Of a stretch of DNA of 64,000 nt, positions 37,701 to 49,700 are shown piece by piece. Position 1 is the stretch's first letter, and the number at the start of each line of letters is the position of its first letter. The stretch is from Blastobasis lacticolella (Eukaryota > Arthropoda > Insecta > Lepidoptera > Blastobasidae), in the NCBI GenBank assembly GCA_905147135.1, contig LR990060.1, positions 1,504,001 through 1,568,000 on the forward strand. Reading direction: 5' to 3'. Made by a program: the position numbers and the translations under genes. The notes under the pieces are model-generated. The model ran no database searches, was not told the origin of the DNA, and was given only the letters and a program-made list of their open reading frames with translations.

Positions 37701-40700
37701 TCTGTTTTCAGCCGCCCGCTGCAGCCTTCGCTCCATTCGCAATCTTTTCTCTTCGATCAGCTGGTTTTTGGCCACCTGGAATTTAATATCATAGTTTATA
37801 GTCGGTGGCCTTGTGGTGAGAGGGTCCGACTCGTAAGCGAGTCAAAGTCAAATATTTTTATTCAAGTTGAAATAAATAATAAATAAATAAATATTCGTGG
37901 ACAAATTCACACAGCGCCATCTAGCCCCAATCTTAGCAAAGCTTGTACTATGGGTGCTAGATAACTGATATACTACTTAAATACTTTAAATACATACTTA
38001 TTATACATAGAACACCAAGATCCGTAACAGAAATTAAAATTCATCATTTAAATTTTTGCCCGGCCAGGAATCGAACCCGGGACCTCTTGCGTGGCAGACG
38101 GCATGTTGACCATTGAACCACTCAGGTCGTCAAATCCAACTGTCGCTGTGTAGTAATGACTCTTTCACTCCGAAACTCTTTTTTACCTAGCTGTATGTTT
38201 AGACAACTTTTCACCTTTCAGTGACAATTTAAAAAAAAAAAAAGACGGCTCTCAAACGGAATCAGATGTAAATAAATAAAATAAAATAAACATGCTTGGA
38301 CGAATTCGATGCCAACAATTTATTTGAACAAATATTAATTCTACATACTACAAGTGTACCTAACTAAGTAACGTATAAATCTTATGTGAATAAAGAACTA
38401 TTATTATTCACACAGCGCCATCTAGCCCCAAAATCAGCAAAGCTTGTGTTATGGGTGTTAGATAACTGATAAACTGCATATATTTTTCGTGTGTGCGTGT
38501 GTGTGTGTCACATAAAGAAAAAAACTCACCTTAACCTCCTCGACCCTCGCTAGCAAGGTGTGTATCCTCTTGGCGCGTTCCGTGGCCAGTTCGTGACGCT
38601 GCCTTTCAGCCCTGGCTTGCTTGGCCTGCAATCTGGGAAACCGAGTATTGCAAGCAAATACTAGATCCGGCGCGACTTCGTTCGCGTACACCTACTTTAT
38701 GCGCTGATTACATTTGACTAAATTCAGAAGCAAAAAGCGCGAGAGCAAATCAAAGTGGAATGTATTGCGTATATAATAAGATCTATTTTTTGTATTACGG
38801 CTTTAGAAAATCGGAGCGACACGTGACATAATATAAGTGATACAAAAATGGACCTTATTCTATGAGCTATACATTCCACTTTGATTTGCTCAATAAGCGC
38901 ATTACCCCCTTTTTTCTTGCCTATAAAACTTCCTCTTCATTGCGTACTTTGAAAGATCTATGCGTACATAGATACTAAGGGACAGACGGCGAAAGTAGGT
39001 ACATAGGGATAAAAAGGCAAATATGACATAAAAAGGGGTATTTTCCGCCATATATATAAACGTTATAGTGATTTTAGTAATGCATTGCAGACACAGCTAA
39101 GTTTTATTTTTGCTACTCGGTGATAAACGAGGAGACAGCCCACCTGATTGTAAGTGGTAACTGTCGCCCATAACATCTACAATTCATACATTTAGGTTAC
39201 AGGTAACAAAAAAGCAGAACCGCAGCTGCGTTGCCAATGTGAGGACTAAGATAAAATGCCTCATGCCTGTAATTGCGCTGGCTACCTTATCCTTCAAACC
39301 GGAACACAACAACGCAAGCATTGTTGCTTGGCTACAGAAATGGATAAGGCAATAATTACCTTCTAAGTGCGTCCTGGAAGCTGCCCCGCCGCTTGATGCC
39401 CTGGGATAGCTTTGCGTGCAACTGCTGGGCTCGACCTGGATCATATCAAATTATTTCTTTATTTTACGTTCCCGAAAGATAATCCCGTGAAAGAGCTCCC
39501 GCGGAAGGTCCAAGAAGCGATGGATTGCCATCGCCGAGTCGGACGCGAGAGCCAACGGCTTACGGCGTGAAGATGCCGAAGATCGGGCGAAGTGGAGAAA
39601 GAAAAGCAGGAAAACGGACCCTGGCTGTAGCCGGGATTGACCGCTCGGATGATGATGATGATTTATTTAATTTTACGTTAATTTTTTTTGTTATGCCTCT
39701 AAGGTGGCAACCAAGCTTACGGCCTGCCTGATGGTAAGCAGTCACCGCAGCCTATGGCCGTTTGCAATACCAGGGGCATCACCCACGCGTTGCCGACCCC
39801 GTTGCCTTTCGCCCCTTTTCTTGAAGAACTCCATGTTGTACTCTCCAGGGAAAACCTCTTCATATTGGATAACTATTGGCAATCTTAGTGTTCAACTGAA
39901 TTTGACATAAACAATATTACACTACTCTAATTCGGTAGACGCTATAGCCAATGGTTAACGTTGATAACATAGTGTATTTTTTTATGTCAAATTCAGTTGC
40001 CAACTGAGTTAGACAATAGCCCCGCAGGTAGTACATTCCACAACCTTAGTGTGTCATTGTGTTGGTTTAACAACAGAAATAAAAATATGATAAGTCACTA
40101 AGTAAAAGTGCTATGCACGCCTGATGTCGCCATGCAGATGACCTATTCTAGTATCTGACACAATCTAACAACGACTGTTATTGCGCAGTAGTACAGTTAT
40201 GCGCAGTAGTGGCCGAGGTGGCGACAAATGTTCTCGACAGTTTCGACGCCAACATGGCATTTCTATTTACTTATACTATTCTGATTTCTGTTGATTTACG
40301 ATTGAACATAATAGATTAAAGTTATTATTTCATTCGCCTCTGTCCCGCAGAAAACCTGCAACCCGCTTACCTGTTTGCCGACAGACAAAACAAGTAGTAC
40401 AGACACTAAAAACCCCGAATGCTATTAAAAATTGAAAAGCAAACCATAAGTTGTAGGTATATATTTTTAAAATCGCCATTTGGTCATCGCTCACTCTCTG
40501 CAATATTCCTATTCAGCCGATAAAAAAAATCCTGGCATTCAAAAACTTTTTATAGGTCATTTTACTTTATTTTTTGAAATTCCGAGACTCATACCTTTGA
40601 ACCCCTATAACTTTTTCTTTTTTACAGCTAGGTCCAAATTATTTTCGATATCTTTTTCGTAATCAGAGTTACAATTTTTTTTACGTAGTTGGACCATTTC

Positions 40701-43700
40701 GACGAAAGACGACGACTTATTTGGAAAGTTGTAATAAGACCACGCTAGGTCCGAACCGCATAATTAAAAAAAAAATCTCTGTATGTCAACTTATATCAAG
40801 TTTTTTATTCGTCATAGAACGTCATTCATAAAAGTCATAACAAACAATTTGATTTCTGTAGGATTGTTTATTTTCGTGAGTTATGAAAAATATTATTAAA
40901 TGATGGGCAAAACAATTAAAAAGGAAGGTGCGGGAGATAATTTTCAGCATGATTAATAAATTAGACAAAACTTCAAGCTAATAGTGACCAAATAAGTGAA
41001 TGTTTATAAGGACTGTCAACCACACTTTATAATTTTTACTACTGTCAGTCAATACGGGCTTATCGTGGTCCTATTATATACATGTTTAGCGAAATTTACC
41101 AATGCAAATTTAAAAATAATGTAACGGCTTCCTTTTGGGATGGTTACACAGAGCAGGTAGATTATTTTTTCATCCTTGCTCGGTCACAATGGCTATCTTT
41201 TCTCTCTTTTACCCTCTGCGGGATTTAAGCGGGTAATAATGGTATTGTTTCACTCTAGCACGCTCATACCGTGTTTTCTCTTTTCACTTTTGAAGCACCG
41301 CAGGCGCCTTCATCTCATCCGTATGAATAAAAGAATCCCTTTTAACGCCTATCGATTTTTACGTATGGAAGGCCAAAGATTTGGTTTACGCCACTGAAGT
41401 GCACAAGTACAGGACATTGCACAAGTACAGGACATACAAGGTGCATTGGTGCACCTTGTCCTCAGCTTTTTTTAGATATAAATATCACAATTTTTCCTTT
41501 TCTTTTATCATCATCATCTTGGCGTTAATGTCCCGGTTGTGCTCTCGAGGACGAGGGCCCGGGGTCCGCCTTGACCATGATTCCGCGATCAGGTAATTAC
41601 AGTGGAGCGACTACCATCTGACCTCCGTGACCCTGCTACCAGGGGAACCTGACAAGATTGGATCATGGTTACAAATTCAGTTGCCTGAATTTGTAGGTTT
41701 CATCTCGATGCTTTCCCTCACCGTAAGAGCATCGGACAGAATTCAACTAATGTACATAACTCGGAAAAGAGTCATTGGTACATGGCCGCAGCGAGTCACT
41801 TACGAGTCGGATACTCAAACGCCCGGCCACCGACGCTCCTCTCGTGAAGAATTGATAACTCGCATTAATACTGCCTTCGAAACGATGAAACAAGGGATGC
41901 TAATGCGAATAACAACAGTCGAAATAAGAAACCGATGCAGAGCTTGCATAACGAAAGAGGGCAATCAATTTGAGCAAGACTTACATTAAATGTAAAAAGA
42001 AAAAAGATTTTATGTCAATGATTTTTTTTAAAGGATTACTAGTTTTGAAATGTTTGTTTCATTTTTTTACCTTTGCATTGATTAATTTCGCAAAACATGT
42101 ATAACATGCCACATAAGTAGAATTTCGTCGAAATGGTCCAACTACGTACAAAATTAATAATTCTGGTTACGAAAAATATATCGAAACAAATTACATACCG
42201 TTAGAGAGCATACACGCCAGAGATATTTAAAAAAATCTGAAGCCTTTACATTTTTTAATCCTTTACTTTTTTTTAAATGCAACGCAAAATTGAGGTCTAC
42301 ATTTTTTTTAACTTTTTTTAGGTTTGGGGTTCCATAACTTTGATTCTAGCAATAACCTGCAACAAATATAAATTTTCTAAGGACCGACCATCCCTAAGAT
42401 TCTAATAAAAAAAATTTGGACCTAGCTATAAAAAAGAAAAAGTTACAGGGGTTCAAAGGTATGGCGAAATTTCAAAAAATAAAATTAAAAATCCCATATA
42501 TTGTTTTTATGACCAGGATTTTTTTTATTGGCTGAATAGTAGGAGTAGGAGACGACTCCACCTACCCCCATTTTCGTATGTTCAACGATCTGCCGAACCC
42601 CCTGTATAAAGATAGGAATAATTTTGATTAAAAGGGATTTCAAATAAAAAAAATGTTAAGAGGGTTACGAAGACAGTGAGTTAAGAGTTGAGGAGCTCGC
42701 TCTTATAGTGTGGGCAATGCATTATGCAACCTAACTTATTATCTTATTTCATAAAATAAATAAGCTTTTTTTTGGTAATAAGGTGGCAAACAAGCTTACG
42801 GCCTGCCAGTCACCGCAGCTTGCGATACCGATAACCTAGGTTAAGCAATGTTCGTAGCGTCCGGGAACTGGATGGGTAACCGTTTCGTACTTTGAGGCTA
42901 GTCGAGCTTCACACGCCACGAGCTCGTTACTCGTTAGGTGTGCCAAAAGCCAATATTAAGCCAGTATTTGGCGAAACGAGGTTGACCAAGGTCTACCGCT
43001 GGGGACCGGAACTGATTAAACAGTCTCGAGAGCCGAGTGGCATATCATTATGAAATAAAGTATTTTAGATGGCTTTGGACACATTATCTTGCAAAACACT
43101 TTATTTTAGTTTAATTTTTGTTGTAAGTTTAACGCATGTAACGCAACGGATGAACCAATTTCAAGCTTTGCTTACTTTGGGGCTAGATGGCGCTGTGTGA
43201 ATTTGTCCACGATTATTTATTTATTATTTATTTATTATTAATGCGGATTTTTTTATTTGAAAGCTTTTTTACTCTAGCTTCATTTAATCGAAATCGGTTT
43301 AGTACTTTTGAAGATATTTGACAATGTGACTTAGAAGGGGATATTTGTTCGGCATGTTATACTTGCAAGATATATGCAAGAATATCACTTTCGACATTTT
43401 TGAACAAAAAGTGTCCTATCGAATGGCATAAGTTTTAAGAATGGCCGCAAAATCGTAATTTTTTCAAAATGGCCGAAAGTGGGTGGTGATTAGTCTCCAT
43501 AGTGAATGTTTTATGCTCATTGCTAGGACTTATTCTGTTAGAGATGTTTTGAACCACTATATACTGTTTGTCATTGGCACGCTATGAAGAAGAGATGTAC
43601 TAACCTGGATCCCTGGCAACCAGAGCTTCCAAAACCACCAGGGTGTCCACTCTTTCGGCCCAGGACATTCCAGCTAGGGCCGTCTCATACTGGTCTTCCA

Positions 43701-46700
43701 AGCTGGCAGCTAAAGCACCCAAAGTCTCAGCAGGCTGGATGGCCATCGAGGAGTCTTCGCACAAGATCTCTGCGTCCGTCTGGGGATTTTGAAGATAGAA
43801 CTACTTTTATCATCATAATCTATGGATGGTTTGGAAGAGAGCGTTGGTGTTAAGAGGTCCGACTCGTACCCTGAGGAACCGGGTTCGAAACCCACTGCCG
43901 CCATGTACCAAGGACTCTTTTCTGAGTTATGTACATTAGTTCAACACTAACGAACGGTGAGGGAAAATATTGTGATGAAATATGCACAATCAGGCGACTC
44001 ATTGTGTAATCATGGTCTAATCTGTTCAGGTTCCCTTGTTAACAGGATCATGGAGGTCAGATGGCAGTCGCTCCACTGTAATTACCTAACCTGCCAAATC
44101 CTGTATCTTGGTCAAGGCGGACCTCAGGCCCTCGTGCGCGAGAGCACCGGGACATTATCGCCAAGATGACCATATGGATGGAATGGAACGGCGTAAATAT
44201 AAAAAATATATATATTAAAGATATCATCTCGGACACAACATTTGATAGGCTCTTGGGGATCTCTTTTGTTTCTTACTCATAACTTCTTTATGGTGGATCG
44301 TTCAAGATGTATATTAGAGGTGAGTAACGTATTGGTGATACCCCTGGTGTTGCTAATGTTCATATGCGGCGGTGACCACTATCCATCAGGTGGCCTGTTG
44401 GCCGTTTAACATAAAAAAGTATGTAGTTTAATTACCTCTGTATCGTCAGTTTCTGTGTCCAAATCGTTGTCAGATCCCTGTTGCAACTCCATGATCTGTC
44501 TGTTCAGCAAATCTTCCTCCTCACACAACTTCCTCTGATCGACGTCCGTCTGGAAATCTAACGCCAAACACAACTTCCTTTCGCTCTCCTCAATCTGCGA
44601 AGTCATTTCTGCAATTTCCGACATTTCAGTCGGATCTGCGGTCTTTAGAATCTCATTGTGGTTCGGAAGGTGATCTTCTTCGTCCAAGTATTTAAAGGTG
44701 GATGTGAATTCAGCCTTCCATTTGTCGAAATCGAACACTTCCTCGGTGCTCTCCTGCGATCTCGCCAGAGCCGTGGTCAAGCTCTCCAGCGACGAATGCA
44801 AACGGTTCTTAGTCAATTCACCATCGTTCTGAGGCAAATCATGCAATTTTTCAGACTTTCTAGCTACTTTATTCCTAGCAGAATGCGTTTTGAGGCCAGT
44901 TACGTCGGATTTTTGTCGAATCATCGCTGGATCTTTATCTCTCACCTTCGAAACAGCTTTCGGCTTCGTAAACACTTTCCCCTTTTCTAGATTACGTTTT
45001 TCAGGCTGTTCCGATTGTGCTCTGTCTAATTTTGTATCTTCATCGACTACTGGATTAGATTCTTGCTTCGGAGATATTATATTGAGAGTTGGAAGGCTTG
45101 TAGTGGCTGACGGTTGATTGAACCTATTCGCCCAATGAGATTTCGATTGCTTCTTCGATTCGCGACTCAATCGTCTAGATTTCACAGTCAGCCATCCCTC
45201 ATTATCGGTCTTATTACTATCAATGTTAAGTACTTCAATAGAATTGGCGACGTCTTGCATCATTTGCAAATCCTCGGGAACCAAAGTCTTTAAACTTTCA
45301 CTCGATTCAATCCTCGACATATCGATTTGAGTAACTATCGTGTCTGAGCTACTATATTCATCGCAGTCCTTTATTTTCTCTAGCGTTGGGTTCGCTTTGT
45401 CTTTCTTATCACCTTTCTCGTTTATCTTCAAGGAAGTTGGTCTTGGTGGACGTCTTTTGGGGTCAACTTTTGCAGGAACAGTTTTGGCATCACCAGACCC
45501 TACTTGTGTCTTGTTTGAGGGCGTCACTTTTTTTACCACTGACTTCACAACGGGTGTACTAGCGTCAAATAACGTCGTTCTACCAGTTGTCAAGTTAAAT
45601 GGATAGCTGCATTTGCTAGTTTGATTTCTTTTGGCGAATTGACGCGTTTTGGACGCAGAATTTGGCATTTCTACGACGTTCTTACTACGAGCTACTGTTG
45701 TTGTCGTCTTAAAAGGTGCTTTCACTTCAGGTTTAGATGCGATTGGCTTTGGTTTGGCAGCTGCCTGGGAATACGCGGGTCTTGAACTTGGTTTAGGGTC
45801 TGCGGTTTTACATTCTGTTTTCTTAGAATCATCTCTCTTTTCATCTGGTTGCTTAGTAACTTTTTTGTCATCTTCCTTGCTGGACACATGAACATTTTCT
45901 TTTGCCTGTCTATTTTCTGGACTGTCATGAATTTCTTTTGAAGTTGTTCCATTCGAAATCTTATCCGAATCTTCTTTGGGTTCATGTTTTTCTTCAATTA
46001 TTTCAACGACGGTAACAAAATTAAGTTTCTCTTCAACCGATTCACTTGATTCATCATTAGCGATGGACGATAATGGAGAATTTTCTTCTTCATCTTTTGG
46101 ATTAACCGGTGAAGATTCGTTAGACACGTCACCGAAATTATCTTCAGATTTTTCGGGTGATGCCGATAAAGTAATATCTCTCGCTTCGGACGAAGAGTTC
46201 GTTAGTTCTGTTTTTTCTGGACTAATTTCCTCTGATTCCAACTCAATGGCTTTATCAATTTCCTTGTCTTGATTCAGTGTGTTCTCATCCTTAGCTTTAT
46301 TTTCAAGCAGCTGTTTAGCTAAAAACTCATTTTCCATTTCATCCAACTTATTAATAGTTGCCTTTGCTTGACTGGAGATTTCTGTTACGTTAGATTGTTT
46401 AGCACGTTCCGGAGATTTTATTATGACTTGTTTGGGACAAACACTGGGACATTCTTTGACTTTGCCTACTTCGACTATAGGCTGTCGTTTCACATTGACT
46501 TTCGCTGCCTTATCACTAACCGCAACTGCCTTCGTACCTTCAGGCTCTTTTACATCTTCAAGGCTACCTTTGACGTCTTTTTCTTTGATTTCGGACAGCC
46601 TATTCTCTTTGACAAGCTTTGGCTCAGGTTTAGCAGTTGTTTTGGTGGCCATTTTGTTGCTGAAGAACTCTAGGTTGCCTTTTGGACTGGTGATAGGATG

Positions 46701-49700
46701 CGGGATTCTGGGGCTGATTTTACCGCTTCCTGGACTGGCTTTGCCGGTGACTGGGCTGTGCTTCCCACTTGGTGTGTTATGGCCAGAGAGACAAGGGCTA
46801 TTTTTGCCTGAAACTGTGGGAGAACTTTTCACGGAATACGCTCTTCTGGACTCGGGGCGGACGAAGTCTGTCTTGCGTATCTCCCAAGTAAGGCTATGAG
46901 GCCTTTGCGGTGGAGGAGTGTTGTCGTACTCCCATTTTAAACGAAACCATTCCCCCAGCGCTTTAAAGTCCCGAGTGTAGTTCTCCAGGACTAGAATCAC
47001 TTCTTGGCACTCGTTCATACTTTCGCGGACCTCGACAGTGTTGTATATTTCGCCGATCTGTGGAATTGTTATGGAATCAATCAAATATTATACAACTTAG
47101 AAAATAAATAACAACAGTTTGTAAGACATCAAATTTACTAACAACTCGGTCAAAACAGGAGAAGAAAAAACATCAATGAGCCTCCTTCGTGCTCTACAGG
47201 TCATTGCGAACATTCGCCGGTGGTAAATTTGCCAGCTAGAGTCTGCTCTGCTACTAGGAAAAGGCTTTTCTGTTTCTCGGAAAGCGGTTTCCTACCAGAA
47301 TCATCATCTTAGCGTCTACCCCAGCTTGTGCCAGCGTTTACCTACTTTCCTTCTTCTACTTTGCCAGGTCTTCAGTCAGCATACTCACAGCAGGTACATT
47401 TATATATATAAAGGTAAATAATTATAAACTACAATGACAGCAGTAACGACGATATAGTATAGTGTTGTATCGTTACCCGTGCCATGAGAAATCGTGCGAC
47501 GGGGTCACACTCACCAAATCATAGGCCATTGGCTCTGGAATCCGACTCGGCGATGTCAATTCATCACCTCCTGGGCCTCTCTCTAACACAACCCTTCACT
47601 AAAAACAAGTCCATCAGAAAAATAAACTCACAGCCCGCTGCAAATCACCGAACAGCAGCGCCCAGTAGCGCGCCCTAAGCTCCGAGTGCTTGTCGCGGCC
47701 CGCGGAGGCCGAGCGGCGCGCCGTGCGGGCGCCGCCTGGCCGCCCGCCGCCCGCACGCGCCAAGTGGGATGGCTTGCGGGGCGGGCGTGCTGGGTGAATG
47801 AATAAATAAATAAATAAAAGTGTCATACGGTAGGCAAACAGGCAAGCGGGCCACCTGATGGGAAGTGGTCACCACTGCCTATAGACATTAGCAACACCAA
47901 GAATATCGCCAATGCGTTGCCCACCTCTTAAACTCGTTGCTCTGGCAGCAAAAAGGCAAATGTCCCTCCACTGCCAAAGCCACGGTTCCCCTAAACCCAA
48001 ACCAATGGAGAACTGGAGACCTTACTCACCGGCAGAATCACAATGCTTTTTAAATTTGCCTTTATTACATTCTTTTTCCTTAAATCTAAATTAATTACAC
48101 ATCGACAACCGATTGCTCTTCTGTACCAGTTGTCCCTTGACAAAGGCCTCCTCCAACAGTCTCCAATTTTCTCTATCCTTTGCAGTTCGTATCCACAGAG
48201 CTATTTTATTGAATTCGTCTTCCGATCCCATTCCCATCGTTTAGGGAAATAAAAAACACGTATTTCTCAGAAATTTTTATCATTTATTTTTAGATTAATT
48301 CTACATCATTTATTTGACATTTTAGAGAGTTTGACATTAATGTAACACTGTGTTACAACGTAAAAAACTATTTACGTCGTATGGAAGGCTTTAAAACAAT
48401 TATTTTGTGTATTATAGCATAATGCTACACCACATGTTTAGCAAATTATTTGTAAAACGCCAGTGCACTTGAGCATCTCTTGCAACATATTCTTTTTTCC
48501 AACCAAATTGGCCCGTGGCCAGTATGGTCCTGCCTTACTGCCAATTAGGGACCATGTTACGCAGGGCCCTTATGTTTCTTTGTCTTGAATTTCATTTTCT
48601 AAAGACCTTGATGTAAGGCTTTAGGCCAAGCTTGCATAAGGTCTCACCTATCTCAAGACTAAATTCTGCTTAAGACATTTATTTGTCATTGAAATTTTTG
48701 CCTTCCTTACTATTCGATATAATATACCAACAATTTGCTATATATCTCATCAAGCCGCATCGATCGTGACGAATTCTGAAGTAAAATGAGAAATTTTAGC
48801 ATCAATACTTGTATACTTTACTTACAACTTACATTACCTTTGTCACTTAATGTAACAGGAATGTTACAAACATATAAAGTTACCAATATAAAAAAGATGA
48901 AAATATGCATTGGTAACACAAAAGTTATTACTTTATATACTTACCTATAGGCGTTCAAGTAAACCACACAACTGTATACACTTTTCATTTCTTTTTATCA
49001 AATTCATAACCTGCTCCAGTTCTAATCTGCCACATGAGTCGATAGGTTACCCAATATATGATTTTTACTCAATACCAAGTTATTCAGTGGTAAGTCATAG
49101 TATTGCTACACGGATTCAAAGACCTAAATAAATTTAATACATATTTTAGAGGGATTATTTGGGGTTTGTTACAGAAATGTCACAAAAAGCTATAAAGGGT
49201 TAAATTTTACATATGGTCTGAAGTGGCAAGAATAAAAGGGAGATGTATGAAAAGAGTTGCAGATATATGTGAGGCTAGGGAGTTATCAGGACAGATCAAA
49301 GTGGCAGTCAATAGTCTGTGCCTACCCCACCTGTAGGACACAGACGTGAGCTTTATGTGGGTATTTTAAGAGAGGTAGGGCATAGCAAATCTCATAAAGA
49401 AGCCACACAATACCACATGCCACTGTGGTTGGCTTTTATAGACTACAAGAAGGCATTCGTCAGTATCGAATCCTGGGCAGTCTACGATTCTCTGCAAAAC
49501 GCTCATATTGACCATCGATATACGAAATTAATAGAGAACATCTATAAAAATGCCAGCATGACAGTCAACCTACCACCAATGACAGAGTCCATTAGATTGG
49601 AGAAAGGTGTCAGACAGGGAGATACTATCTCTCCAAAACTGTTCACCTTAGTTCTGGAGGACATTTTCAAGACTCTAAATTGGGACCAATATGGACTATG

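Larger units (their letters stand above)
40490..42550. mobile_element. Fold-back region with inverted 230-400-bp arms
   Basis: A block at 40,495-40,725 (ATTCAGCCGATAAAAAAAAT to GTAGTTGGACCATTTCGACG) is repeated in reverse at 42,118-42,540. Between the arms lie a MITE and a reverse SINE. It may be one fold-back element with later insertions or two opposed copies. Confidence 0.65.

Noticed and set aside
45340..46899. Several plus-strand open frames opposite SCAPER exon 3
   Set aside because: They are antisense shadows of a long coding exon, with no family resemblance and no splice context.
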